The notes: generated by a model not told the origin, from the sequence alone. Shown: positions 52,226-61,140, counted from the first letter of the stretch. The stretch is 64,000 nt of DNA from Malaciobacter mytili LMG 24559 (GCF_003346775.1 NZ_CP031220.1:62001-126000), one strand, 5' to 3'. Translations and numbers: made by a program.

Positions 52226-54652
52226 TTATTCCTTATCTATTTTTATAAAATCTTCGCTAATTTTGATATTGTATTTTTCTTCAATGTATAGTTTTATATT
52301 TTGAAAGTTTTTAATAGCCACAAAATCTTCTCCTTCAAAATAAATTATAGTATCAGAACCAATTTTTATATTTTTGATATAAGTAAATCTATTTTTTAAA
52401 TCATTTTCATCAATACCATTAAAATCAATAATTATTTTATTTAGTTCTTCATCATCATTTAATTCCTCATCATTTGTTTTAGTTTCAATATCTTTATTTT
52501 CTTCTATAACTTGAACATTACTTTTTGTTTTGTTATTAAAAAATGTAACTTGCCATTTATTATATTTTTCAGAGTATTCAATTGTTATTTCTTTATTAAA
52601 AAAGACCTCTTTTGAGTAGAAATTCTCAATTAATAACTTTCCTTTAGACAATATTATTTTTAAGTATTCTTTAAATATTTCAATTTCAATGTCTTTCCCA
52701 AATATTTCAAAAAATTTTAATACGCTATTCTTCCATAATATAAAATCACATTTATTACATATAAAGCTTTTACTTTTCTCACAAATTTCTCCTGATTTAC
52801 AATTTGGACAAATGCCAAACTTTTCAACTCTATTTTCATTTTCTTTTATGTATGTTGACAATATTACATTGTTGTCTAACACATGCTTTGGCAAATGCTG
52901 ATTGTTTTCTTTGGCGATTTTTTTAGCTTCTTCTTTCTTCCAATTATCTTCTTTAAATTCTTTAACTTCAGAATAGCCTAACTTTTCTCTTAAAATAGAT
53001 AATTGTTTCATATACATATCTATAAGTACTTGTTTCTCTAATTTGCCTTCATTTATTTTTACTAATGCTAAAAATGTTTCAATAAAGAATGTCTCATTTA
53101 CTAATTCTGGTGCATATTCTTCTAAAGTATAATAAATTCTATTGAATTTTTCTGTTGGCTCAATCATACTTTTAGCACGTAGAACTATCAATTTTTGTTC
53201 TAGTAAATCATCAATTAATAAAGAAATCTCTTCTTCTTCTGCTAAAATATCCTTGTTAGTTTTTTCAAAGAAACGTCCAGTTGAATATCTCATTGGCGTT
53301 CTTTCAGGTACAGGATAAATAACTGTATCAATTTTAAAATCATTTAATCTCATACTAGGATATAAATTTAAAGGAATTTCAACAATTGTATCACTTATAT
53401 TTAGATTGGTTACTAACTCTTTACCTCTAACCAACCATCCTTCAAATATAATTTTATTTGATTCAGTTTTCATTTTTTCAGTACCTATATTAACTACTAT
53501 TTCACTTGCATCCATTTGGGCATTTGACATTTCTGAACAAATTGTAATCCAAAAGATAAAATAATATATTCTATATTGTTCTTCCGATAAGAAAGATTTA
53601 ATTTTATCAGGAAAAAATTCTTCCTCATATTTTGTTGGGACTATTGCTTCTTTTAGTTGATATTCACTATTTTCCTTTACTTCCCTGGTTCCATTAAAAT
53701 AAAAATCTTTTCCAAAATATTTATTAATAAGATTATAAATTTGGAATTTTTTTCCCTTATCAATTCTAGTACTATTTGTATTGATTGATGTTATTAAAGA
53801 TATTTTTTCTCCTGCAATTTCTATGCCTTCAAATAACTCTTTTGCTATTTTTAAGGTTTCTTTAGGTGAAAAACCGAATAAATATGAGCACTCTTTTTGA
53901 AGTCTTGTTTTTGTTAGAGGTAAAGGTGCAGGGATGTCTTTTATTTTTCTATCTAAATTAGTAATTGTATGTTCATTTTTACTATCACTAATTATGTTAA
54001 AATACATCATCAACTCTTCTTGCATATCTTTCTTAAATTTTTTGTTATTCTTCACTCTAAATTGTATATTTTCATATATGTAGTCAACCCCAATTTTGTC
54101 ATAAGTATCTGGTATAAAAGAATTGATTTTATCTTGATTTTTTATTATGATTGTTGCAGCATAAAGTATTAATCTGCTTATATCTAATTTTTCTGCTTCT
54201 TCATCAGTCAATATCTGTTCTTTTTTAAAGAACCATTTTAGTATTTTACTAACATTTGATTTTATAATTTTATCTATTTTAAATCTTGCAATGATGTAAT
54301 TAATTTCATTGTGTTCAATTTCAATTGCAGCATTAAATGCATATTGTATATTATTAATTTCCAAATTATCTAATGTAACTTTATTAAAAAATTCTATTTC
54401 AAAATCTTCAAAAGATTTAATATAAAATTCTTGAAAATTAATATAATTATCTGTGTAAACAATATACAAATTATCTGCTTCTTTAATTGCATTTGAAAGA
54501 GCATTATAATCATCTTCATTTATTAGTATTTCAATTTTATTTTTTTTAAGAGCGTATATCTCAGTGAGATTAATTATTTTAAATTCACTAGGAATTATTT
54601 TAGAGAACTTTTCAAATATTTCTTTAGATTCTACTAATATAAAATTATCCAT
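52226..54652 (-). CDS. degenerate type IA topoisomerase, catalytic tyrosine lost
   Basis: 808 aa. Order of topoisomerase IA landmarks: an N-terminal TOPRIM-like region (opening ILVESKEIF), APLPLTKTRLQKECSYLFGF near 242-261, KETLKIAKELFEG near 264-276, LITSINTNSTRID at 286-298, EAIVPT near 335-340 (normally EAIRPT), LSEEQYRIYYFIF near 355-367, MRYSTGRFFEK near 454-464, and a C-terminal zinc ribbon (C615, C618, C632, C635). In active enzymes the central motif is ITY-x-RTDST; here the Tyr is S289, the Arg is N291 and the Asp is N293. The TOPRIM acidic motif DxDxE is also gone (TDNYINF). It therefore cannot cleave DNA by the known mechanism, but may still bind single-stranded DNA. It is coupled to the HerA-like ATPase gene. 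Confidence 0.75.
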   Translation of the reverse strand: MDNFILVESKEIFEKFSKIIPSEFKIINLTEIYALKKNKIEILINEDDYNALSNAIKEADNLYIVYTDNYINFQEFYIKSFEDFEIEFFNKVTLDNLEINNIQYAFNAAIEIEHNEINYIIARFKIDKIIKSNVSKILKWFFKKEQILTDEEAEKLDISRLILYAATIIIKNQDKINSFIPDTYDKIGVDYIYENIQFRVKNNKKFKKDMQEELMMYFNIISDSKNEHTITNLDRKIKDIPAPLPLTKTRLQKECSYLFGFSPKETLKIAKELFEGIEIAGEKISLITSINTNSTRIDKGKKFQIYNLINKYFGKDFYFNGTREVKENSEYQLKEAIVPTKYEEEFFPDKIKSFLSEEQYRIYYFIFWITICSEMSNAQMDASEIVVNIGTEKMKTESNKIIFEGWLVRGKELVTNLNISDTIVEIPLNLYPSMRLNDFKIDTVIYPVPERTPMRYSTGRFFEKTNKDILAEEEEISLLIDDLLEQKLIVLRAKSMIEPTEKFNRIYYTLEEYAPELVNETFFIETFLALVKINEGKLEKQVLIDMYMKQLSILREKLGYSEVKEFKEDNWKKEEAKKIAKENNQHLPKHVLDNNVILSTYIKENENRVEKFGICPNCKSGEICEKSKSFICNKCDFILWKNSVLKFFEIFGKDIEIEIFKEYLKIILSKGKLLIENFYSKEVFFNKEITIEYSEKYNKWQVTFFNNKTKSNVQVIEENKDIETKTNDEELNDDEELNKIIIDFNGIDENDLKNRFTYIKNIKIGSDTIIYFEGEDFVAIKNFQNIKLYIEEKYNIKISEDFIKIDKE

Positions 54653-54655
54653 CCA

Positions 54656-56536
54656 TTATCCTTTTATATCTAATATGTCTTTTAATGTTATTTTTTTTAG
54701 CTGCTCTTTTTTTTCTATAAAATAATTCTTTTTGGGATCAAAAAATTCATCATTTAAAACATTTAAACGATTTAATTCTTTTCCTACTTTATTTTCATAA
54801 TTAAATATAAGAAAATTAGATTCATACATTTTTGGTTCTTCATTCTCTGATAGAAAAAATTCAAATTTTTTACTTGCAAAGAATGTTCTCTTTTCTTCAT
54901 TTAAATATAATGGTTTAACTCCAAAAGAAATACCACATTTAGTATTAATCATTTTAATAATTGTTCTGAAAAAATCATCATTGTATCTTAAAACTGATGG
55001 TCCAAAAGGTTTAATTTCTTTTAAAAAAGTATCTCTTGTTTCTATTGAAACATTCATATAAATTTTAAATAAGAATATCTCAGTTGATATGTACATTTTT
55101 GAATTTTTTTTATCGTTAATGAAATGAGATTTATATCTTCTATCTGAAATGGTAAATAGGTATTTAAAAAAGTCCATTAGACTATTGTATGAAAATAAAT
55201 TTTCTATATCTTTTTGATTTGCATAAACTAAATTTTTTGAATTATGTATTTTATTTTCTTTTTCAAAAATTGTTTGATTTTTTATATCTGTTAGTATGCT
55301 TGAAAGAGAAGAACAATCATTTTTGTTTTCTTCTTTTTTCTCAACAAATTTATTTTTATAGTTACTTTTTTTAGTAGTTAAAAAATTATAACTTTCTAAT
55401 AAATTATCTAAGTCACTTATAGTATCATTTAAACTATCTTTATTGATTTTTTTCTCTTGTTTTTTTACATTAATTTTATCATTAAATTTTTGTTCATCTT
55501 TTCTTATAAAACTATTCAAAAAATCTTTATTGTTTAGTTCCTCTAAAGCATTTTTTTTTCTATCAAAATTTATATTGATTTCTTCGTTAATTAGTTCTTG
55601 GTTAACTTCAATTTTGTTATCACTTTCATTAACTTCTTTTTCTTTAATTTCAAGATTAACTTTTTCAATATTTTCCACTTCTATATTTTCATTTTTTTTA
55701 TTAGTATTATTTATTTCTATTGTTTCATTAATTGAAATATTGGTGAAATCTGATTTTTTATTTTTCTCCTCTTTTAGTTTTATAAATTCATCAATATTTA
55801 CTTCTGTTGTATCCTCTTTTTTATTCTTAACTAAATCTGTCAAGATTTTATTTTCTTGCTCTAATTTTTTTACTCTATCACTTATTTCATCTTGTGGAGC
55901 TTTACCTTTTAATTTTTCATTTTTAGTGTTCTTATTTTCTTTTTCTTCATCTTTTATTGGCTCATTAATTATTAACTCATTTCTATCCATATTTTGGATA
56001 TATTTTTTTCCATCAGGTTTGATAATTGTAATGTCATTATTTATTAAACTTTTTTTAACAATTGTTCCATCAGGATATTTTTTAATATCAAAAATTTTAT
56101 TAGTTTTATTTGTTGATTTTTCTAATGCATATTTATCTTTTTCTTTTTGCTCATTTCTTAATAAATCTGATGCAGTTTTCTGAAATTCTAAGAACTTTTC
56201 ATCATTTATTATTTTCACATTTCCTTCTTTATCAATGATTGAAATTTTGTTAATCATTCTGTAAATATAATCAAATGCAACAATTGGAATTATTACTTCT
56301 TCTTTGTTGTGAATTTTTCTTATTATTTCTTTTATTTTATTTTCATCACTTAATAGCTCTTTTGCATCATCATCAAACTTCTTAATTTTTTGTTCTTGTT
56401 CTTTTAAATGCTTATTGTAATTTTTAATACTTTTTCTAATTCTGTAAGCTCTTGTGTTTGTATATCTTTCATACAAAAAGTATGCAACAATAACAACAAT
56501 TAGAAAAATTATTATAAAAAATAGATATCCCATCAT
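54656..56536 (-). CDS. membrane-anchored coiled-coil protein, 626 aa
   Basis: One N-terminal membrane helix (about 5-22) is followed by a long, highly charged Lys/Glu/Asn-rich region (30-430) with coiled-coil stretches. A folded C-terminal domain of about 170 residues (FFKYLFTISDRRYKSHF to the end) follows. There are two start ATGs in tandem; AAAGGG fits the second better. It heads the three-gene unit with the degenerate topoisomerase and the HerA-like ATPase, so it could tether that complex to the inner membrane near the transfer channel. Family not recognised. Confidence 0.5.
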   Translation of the reverse strand: MMGYLFFIIIFLIVVIVAYFLYERYTNTRAYRIRKSIKNYNKHLKEQEQKIKKFDDDAKELLSDENKIKEIIRKIHNKEEVIIPIVAFDYIYRMINKISIIDKEGNVKIINDEKFLEFQKTASDLLRNEQKEKDKYALEKSTNKTNKIFDIKKYPDGTIVKKSLINNDITIIKPDGKKYIQNMDRNELIINEPIKDEEKENKNTKNEKLKGKAPQDEISDRVKKLEQENKILTDLVKNKKEDTTEVNIDEFIKLKEEKNKKSDFTNISINETIEINNTNKKNENIEVENIEKVNLEIKEKEVNESDNKIEVNQELINEEININFDRKKNALEELNNKDFLNSFIRKDEQKFNDKINVKKQEKKINKDSLNDTISDLDNLLESYNFLTTKKSNYKNKFVEKKEENKNDCSSLSSILTDIKNQTIFEKENKIHNSKNLVYANQKDIENLFSYNSLMDFFKYLFTISDRRYKSHFINDKKNSKMYISTEIFLFKIYMNVSIETRDTFLKEIKPFGPSVLRYNDDFFRTIIKMINTKCGISFGVKPLYLNEEKRTFFASKKFEFFLSENEEPKMYESNFLIFNYENKVGKELNRLNVLNDEFFDPKKNYFIEKKEQLKKITLKDILDIKG

Positions 56537-56892
56537 AACCCTTTATAGTGTTTAAAATCATTTTAAGGCACTTAAAACGAACGAAAAACATTTTTTCGAT
56601 ACATCATTCGTTTTAAGTAAAAAAGTGCCAAATTTTCAAAATATAAGCTATTTTTTTAAATTCACTCATTTTTGAAAAGTTAGTTTTTCCCAAATTTCTG
56701 TATTTTTAAAAAAAAGCCCACGTAATACAATGTTATTGAATAAAATAGTCTAAAGTTATTTTTCTCATAAATTTATATTACAATAAATCTATATCTTAGA
56801 TTGATAATATTTAATAATAATTATATTTTTAATAAAAAATTAATAAAAATAATATATATAAATAGTTTATATATAATATAAATAAAATAAGG
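56537..56892. other. gene-free stretch with nested inverted repeats (candidate oriT or operator)
   Basis: 356 bases without a gene between two minus-strand groups. The part nearest the 626-aa gene has the nested inverted repeats described separately; the rest is AT-rich with no clear feature. It must hold the promoter of the three-gene unit. Confidence 0.45.
56567..56629. repeat. nested inverted repeats
   Basis: Three nested pairs: GGCACTT / AAGTGCC (56567-56573, 56623-56629); ACTTAAAACGAA / TTCGTTTTAAGT (56570-56581, 56607-56618); and CGAAAAA / TTTTTCG (56582-56588, 56592-56598). The outer two pairs overlap, so alternative foldings exist. Nested repeats of this kind occur at transfer origins and replication origins; an operator for the downstream unit is also possible. 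Confidence 0.6.
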
Positions 56893-57498
56893 CTAAAATT
56901 GTACTTTATATTCCCTAATATCAGTTTCACTAATTCTTAACTTTTTTCTTTCTCTAATTATGTATTTTGGACTTAACGCAATAACACTTGTTTTAATTCC
57001 AGATAAAGGTTCCAAATACTTTTCATAAATTTCAGTACCTACATATTGTATTAATGAAGAGACAAATAAACCTGTTGAATTGTGTAAAAAATAGTTTCCA
57101 TCTTCTTCATTTCTATATAAAACTTTTACATAAAGAAAAGTATTTTTTGGTAATACAACTAGACCATATCTATGTAAAACAGAAAGCATAAAAGTTTTAT
57201 TTTTTTGTATCTCTTCTTTGCTTTGTTGAAATAATAAATACTTTAAATTTGCTAATTGGTTTTTAGATAAATTCTTTTGCTCAAAATACTTATATAAAGA
57301 GATAAATATTAAATCAAAATCAGTATTTAACATAGTTGAATCTTTACTTTTTACCAATGGTATAAAACCACCTTTTTTCTGTTCTAATGATTGTTGAATA
57401 AACTCCATTAAAAAAGCAGTAATATCTTTTTCATTTCTTAATAAAATTGAAGCATCTATAATGCTATTAAATTCTAAGTTTTCAATAACTTTTTCCAT
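56893..57498 (-). CDS. hypothetical protein, 201 aa
   Basis: Soluble, mostly helical in the first 110 residues, then beta-rich with VLYRNEEDGNYFLHNS. No signal peptide, no recognised domain. It overlaps the upstream 129-aa gene by one base, so it belongs to the small-gene operon running from 60851. It is the last gene before the nested repeats. Function unknown. Confidence 0.5.
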   Translation of the reverse strand: MEKVIENLEFNSIIDASILLRNEKDITAFLMEFIQQSLEQKKGGFIPLVKSKDSTMLNTDFDLIFISLYKYFEQKNLSKNQLANLKYLLFQQSKEEIQKNKTFMLSVLHRYGLVVLPKNTFLYVKVLYRNEEDGNYFLHNSTGLFVSSLIQYVGTEIYEKYLEPLSGIKTSVIALSPKYIIRERKKLRISETDIREYKVQF

Positions 57499-57887
57499 TA
57501 AAATTCCTTACTAATTTTATGTTTTTTAAGCTCAAATCCCAACTCATTAAATACCTTGTTTTTTGTATAAAAATCGTTAGAAATTTCAGCATGATATAAA
57601 GCCTCTATAGATTGCATTAATAAGTAATTATCATCTAATAACTCCTTATTTCGTTCCTCTAAACTTTTGGCAACTGCATAAACTTTTGGCATATGTTCTT
57701 TAACTTTAGTAAATTTGTCAGCATTAAATTTTGTTTGCTCAACTGCGTGAGTGATTTCTTCTAGTTCTTCTTTAGAAAAACAAATTTTTTCGTGTAAAAA
57801 CTTTTGGATATTTTTTAAAAAGATACATAATGAATATCTAATATTTTTACACTTACTAGCTGACTTTTTACTAACTATTTTTTTCAT
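57498..57887 (-). CDS. hypothetical protein, 129 aa, coiled coil
   Basis: The N-terminal 35 residues are basic with Cys residues, followed by a helical region (ELEEITHAVEQTKF to SLEERNKELLDDNYLL) likely to form a coiled coil. Two bases separate it from the preceding 87-aa gene. No family recognised. Possibly a DNA- or protein-binding partner of its neighbours. Confidence 0.45.
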   Translation of the reverse strand: MKKIVSKKSASKCKNIRYSLCIFLKNIQKFLHEKICFSKEELEEITHAVEQTKFNADKFTKVKEHMPKVYAVAKSLEERNKELLDDNYLLMQSIEALYHAEISNDFYTKNKVFNELGFELKKHKISKEF

Positions 57888-57889
57888 AA

Positions 57890-58153
57890 TTAATCTGCTT
57901 GATGTTGATTATCTTTTATGTATTTATCTGCTATTGAAACTATGTCAATATTCTTTAAAGCTTCCTCAATAATAAAAGATAAATGTTCTTTATTTTTAAT
58001 AACTTTTAACGCATTAACAACTTCACTAGAAAGAGTTAATTCTTCAATAGAAAAATTAATCTTTTCTTGCCCTTTCAACTTATTTAAAATCACATCAGAA
58101 ATATTACTTTTAGATAATGTTTTACCTCTATTATTTCTTTTTGTTTCAGCCAT
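57890..58153 (-). CDS. hypothetical small protein, 87 aa
   Basis: Basic N-terminus (KRNNRGKTLSKS) then a helical acidic part (SFIIEEALKNIDIVSIADKYI). The layout resembles partition or regulator accessory proteins, but no helix-turn-helix or ribbon-helix-helix can be claimed. ATG with AAAGGGGA upstream. Operon member. Function unknown. Confidence 0.45.
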   Translation of the reverse strand: MAETKRNNRGKTLSKSNISDVILNKLKGQEKINFSIEELTLSSEVVNALKVIKNKEHLSFIIEEALKNIDIVSIADKYIKDNQHQAD

Positions 58154-58164
58154 AATTTCCCCTT

Positions 58165-58953
58165 TTAAAATTTAATATTTAATTTTGATTTTCCGAGTAA
58201 TTTTTTTAGTCTTTTACTCAATTCAGAAATAAAAAAATTACTTCCTTTATTTCTAAACTCAATAAAGTAAATAACTTCTTTTGTATCACTTATAAATCTA
58301 GATTTTATTTTTTTAATAGAGTAGTTAGTTTCCAATATTTTATTTAAATCATTAAAAGCATAAAAAAACATTTTTTTACTATTTTTCTGTGATACTCTTT
58401 TGCAATAAACAGTTTTGTTTTTTGAGTTAAAAGAGAATACATCAACTGTGAAAATTCCTTTAGGGAAAATACCCTTAGATAAATTTTCTAAGTCATTAAA
58501 ATATAAATCATTTTGCTTAATAAAAAAAGTACATTCTTTTGCAAGTAAATCAAAATAAGAACTCTTTTTTAGTGATAGTTTTTCATAGTCTATTTCTAAT
58601 ATAAAATCATTTCCATCAAATGTTAATTTATTAGCAACTAAATCTGAATTTTTAAGAATCTCAATAAATTTTTCATCATCATTTTTTAAAACAAATTGAT
58701 TTATATGTTTGTTAAGTTCTGAAAGAATATCGTTAAATTTTTTTCTAGAAACAACAAAATCTTTTAAGTAAAAAGTATCGTCTTCATTTAAAAAAGTAAT
58801 AGTAATAATCCCATCTTCATTAATTAAAGCTGCATAGCAACCATTATATGCTTTTGCAATTGCATTAGTTAAGATGTACTCAATTGTACTATTGTCTAAA
58901 CCAGTCTTAATAACTAATTCCTTGATTAATAAATCAATTTTATTTTTTACCAT
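58165..58953 (-). CDS. truncated NusA-like protein
   Basis: 262 aa from the ATG at 58953 with AAAGG seven bases upstream; an ATG at 58989 lies inside the preceding gene. The first 70 residues read like the NusA N-terminal domain (LLIKELVIKTGLDNSTIE, then ILTNAIAKAYNG, then a strand and ITITF). Later parts (FPKGIFTVDVFSF, VYCKRVSQKN, KKIKSRFISD) follow the order of the S1 region, an R-x-S segment and the first KH domain. The protein ends where KH2 would start. NusA binds RNA polymerase and controls pausing and antitermination, so a plasmid copy could promote read-through of very long tra operons. The similarity is by eye and moderate. Confidence 0.45.
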   Translation of the reverse strand: MVKNKIDLLIKELVIKTGLDNSTIEYILTNAIAKAYNGCYAALINEDGIITITFLNEDDTFYLKDFVVSRKKFNDILSELNKHINQFVLKNDDEKFIEILKNSDLVANKLTFDGNDFILEIDYEKLSLKKSSYFDLLAKECTFFIKQNDLYFNDLENLSKGIFPKGIFTVDVFSFNSKNKTVYCKRVSQKNSKKMFFYAFNDLNKILETNYSIKKIKSRFISDTKEVIYFIEFRNKGSNFFISELSKRLKKLLGKSKLNIKF

Positions 58954-58963
58954 TACGATACCT

Positions 58964-59242
58964 TTAAAAAAAAATTCTATAAAGCTCAATTGCTATTATT
59001 AATTCAATAAAAACAATTACATAAAATTTAAGTAGAAAACTAACTTTTCTATTTTTATGTTTTAAAGCATATATTGCAAAAAAAGATCCAATAAGACCAC
59101 CAATAAAAGACAAAGTAAGTAAATTAAATTCAGGCACTCTATATCTATCTAAAATTGCTCTTTCTTTGTCTGCATAAAATACAAAAAATGTAATAAGATT
59201 AATACATACTAAATAAGCAATTACTATATATAAAATATTCAT
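58964..59242 (-). CDS. DUF1294 small membrane protein
   Basis: 92 aa with three hydrophobic segments. The family pattern is clear: NLITFFVFYADKERAI, then RVPEFNLLTLSFIGGLIGSF, then ALKHKNRKVSF. DUF1294 proteins are small inner-membrane proteins of unknown job, sometimes fused to a cold-shock domain. The ATG overlaps the stop of the upstream gene by one base. Its presence in a plasmid operon is unusual but the role is unknown. Confidence 0.75.
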   Translation of the reverse strand: MNILYIVIAYLVCINLITFFVFYADKERAILDRYRVPEFNLLTLSFIGGLIGSFFAIYALKHKNRKVSFLLKFYVIVFIELIIAIELYRIFF

Positions 59243-59640
59243 TATAAACCTTTCTTTTCATATTCATTTTTTAACCATTCATTTACCTCTAGAACTGCTT
59301 TTTGGTAAGGAATATTTTTGTTAACACTTTCTACTAATTTCCAATATGCTTTTGCTTTCATATGGCTGTAATCATTGTAGAGATAATCATTAACACAAAT
59401 AAATTTTTCACCCTCTTCAATATTTTTAAAAATCTTTAATATACTCTCTTTTTTTTCTAATGATATTCCAGTATCAATAGGTATTTTTTTTAGTTTTTCA
59501 TATGTAGTATTTGAGTATTCTTGCACTATACAAAAAGTGTTTTTGTCTTCATCTAAATCTAAAACATTTGAAGCAAAAATTTCTTTTGCAACAATTCCTA
59601 ATCCAAATGCTTCTTTTTTTGTGAATACTTCCATTCTCAT
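59242..59640 (-). CDS. hypothetical protein, 132 aa
   Basis: The start is the ATG at 59640, with GGAGG eight bases upstream; an open frame extends to 59670 without support. Soluble, mixed helix and strand, no signal peptide. No family recognised. Operon member overlapping the DUF1294 gene by one base. Confidence 0.5.
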   Translation of the reverse strand: MRMEVFTKKEAFGLGIVAKEIFASNVLDLDEDKNTFCIVQEYSNTTYEKLKKIPIDTGISLEKKESILKIFKNIEEGEKFICVNDYLYNDYSHMKAKAYWKLVESVNKNIPYQKAVLEVNEWLKNEYEKKGL

Positions 59641-59705
59641 TAAAGTAACCTCCAAATTAAAATATCTCACATAAATCTAATTAAATATAACTAGATTTAA
59701 TGAAA

Positions 59706-59978
59706 TCATTTAATAATTAATGGTGATGAGGTAAAGATTTGATTTTTTATATTAAGGGCATTATTGATATCCCAATTAAATAAACTTTTGTCTTTTATTT
59801 GATTTAATGTATGTATAATTAACTTAGTTTGCTCATTGTTAAATTTGATATGAGGATGATTTAAAATTATATCTTCAAGTACATTTATATCCTGGTAAGA
59901 ATATTTTTTTCTTTTAGAAAAATTAGATAATATAACCTCATCATCTATAATTGAAATATCTTTATGCCCTTTATTCAT
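59706..59978 (-). CDS. hypothetical protein, 90 aa
   Basis: Small soluble protein with no recognised domain. The ATG overlaps the stop of the secreted protein upstream by four bases. The section KRKKYSYQDINVLEDIILNHP is basic then acidic. It belongs to the small-gene operon. Function unknown. Confidence 0.45.
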   Translation of the reverse strand: MNKGHKDISIIDDEVILSNFSKRKKYSYQDINVLEDIILNHPHIKFNNEQTKLIIHTLNQIKDKSLFNWDINNALNIKNQIFTSSPLIIK

Positions 59979-60412
59979 TTTACTAAATCCATATATGGTT
60001 TGTCAGTATAGTAAGAACCTACTCCACAATTAATAAACCTATAATTGTTTAGTATCTGTAAGTATTTATTTTCTTCCATAGTAGGTTTTTCTTTATTTAA
60101 ATATTTTAATGCAGTAAAAAAGGTAATAGAATTACTATTTGCTATCTGTATTAATTCATCAAGTGTAATATTATTATAGAATTCATCATTACAAGTTTTT
60201 ACAACAGTATAATCTCTTAATTGTTCTGCAAAAAAAGAGTTAGTACTTTCAAGTTTGTAAAGAAAAGATTTAATATCTTCATTCTTCATTTTAGAATAAT
60301 CATAAAGAGTGCTTTTGTAATTACTCTCTATGTTAATATCTTTAGGTGCATTTGATTGAGCTGCAAAAAGAAAAGTAGCAGCAATAATAGAACTAATAAA
60401 GATTTTTTTCAT
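59975..60412 (-). CDS. periplasmic protein, 145 aa
   Basis: A Sec signal peptide (cleavage after LFAA, about residue 18) is followed by a helical mature part of about 125 residues with two Cys (in KTCND and FINCG) that may be disulphide-linked. Same general size, secretion and spacing as the protein at 3881-4273. RBS-like AGGAG upstream. Possibly a periplasmic exclusion or chaperone factor, but there is no direct evidence. Confidence 0.5.
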   Translation of the reverse strand: MKKIFISSIIAATFLFAAQSNAPKDINIESNYKSTLYDYSKMKNEDIKSFLYKLESTNSFFAEQLRDYTVVKTCNDEFYNNITLDELIQIANSNSITFFTALKYLNKEKPTMEENKYLQILNNYRFINCGVGSYYTDKPYMDLVK

Positions 60413-60432
60413 ATTTACTCCTATTTACTTTA

Positions 60433-60633
60433 TTACTTAACTTCTTCAATTTCATTAATATTGAATAACGGTGGATTTTTTTTAAGATCAACATTTAACT
60501 TGTTGTGTAGTTCAACTGCTTCTGCTCTTGAAAGTTCATAACAATTATTGTTAATAGCTACTTCATAAACCTCTTTGTTTGGTTTGTATTGTACATTGAT
60601 TTTAGCTTTTGCTTTTATTTGATTATTTGCCAT
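60433..60633 (-). CDS. hypothetical protein, 66 aa
   Basis: Small soluble protein of beta strands then a helix (SRAEAVELHNKLNVDLKK). ATG with AGAAGGAC upstream. Between the first gene of the operon and the secreted protein. No family recognised. Confidence 0.5.
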   Translation of the reverse strand: MANNQIKAKAKINVQYKPNKEVYEVAINNNCYELSRAEAVELHNKLNVDLKKNPPLFNINEIEEVK

Positions 60634-60644
60634 ATATTGTCCTT

Positions 60645-60851
60645 CTAGTTAATGTAAGTAAGTAATGTTTTTTTTAAGCCAATTGCTATAAAGTTTTGTT
60701 CAATACACTTTATAACTTCCGAAACACCAAAAATAGAAATTAAAATATTTAAAACTCTTTTTCTTTCTAATCTTTCAAGAGTCGAAATAAGTTTTTCAAT
60801 ATTAGAAAAATCTTTTTTTTCAAAATATCTAATTGCACATTCTGTCAACAA
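60645..60851 (-). CDS. hypothetical protein, 68 aa
   Basis: First gene of the small-gene operon. The start is TTG at 60851, preceded by AAAGGAG at five bases; a second TTG follows directly. Helical, mildly basic (LERLERKRVLN). Divergent from parA across a 342-base AT-rich region, so both may share regulation. Function unknown. Confidence 0.45.
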   Translation of the reverse strand: MLTECAIRYFEKKDFSNIEKLISTLERLERKRVLNILISIFGVSEVIKCIEQNFIAIGLKKTLLTYIN

Positions 60852-61110
60852 CAGTACTCCTTTAATATTTAATGTGATTATTATATATATATTAATATTA
60901 AATATATATTAATATGTTTATATAATATATATAGTTTGTAAATATAAATATTTTTGTTTATTTTCTATTTTTAAATCCCTTATTTTAGGTATATATTATT
61001 AAATGTAATATTTATTATATAAATCCTATTTTATAATTTATTAAAACAACTAAGAAACAATTTAAAAAGCCTTAAAATAGTACATTTTGAAAAATTGTTC
61101 TACATTACTA
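60852..61110. other. AT-rich divergent region, possible origin or centromere
   Basis: Almost purely A and T, with ATATATATTAATAT repeated twice near 60880-60915 and runs of TATAA. The non-coding part of this divergent gap (60852-61193) includes the parA promoter at its right end. Extreme AT content next to partition genes would suit a replication origin, but no initiator gene or iteron array is seen. Confidence 0.35.
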
Positions 61111-61140
61111 TTGACAATCGTAATATTATTACGATATAGT
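61111..61140 (+). promoter_or_regulatory. sigma70-type promoter of parAB
   Basis: TTGACA at 61111-61116, 18-base spacer, TATAGT at 61135-61140, about 54 bases before the parA ATG. The spacer is filled by a palindrome of the ATCGTAAT repeats, so a repressor bound there would block RNA polymerase. Confidence 0.7.

Noticed and set aside
52226-54652. Active plasmid topoisomerase III/I
   Set aside because: The catalytic Tyr position is Ser and the TOPRIM acidic motif is missing, so an active enzyme is not supported.
55443-56183. Long plus-strand frame (246 aa) opposite the 626-aa gene
   Set aside because: It is Ser/Phe/Leu-rich low complexity, as expected from the reverse of a Lys/Glu-rich coiled-coil gene; no ribosome site.
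60870-60930. CRISPR- or iteron-like appearance of repeated ATATATTAATAT
   Set aside because: Only two copies and low complexity A/T; not a regular array.
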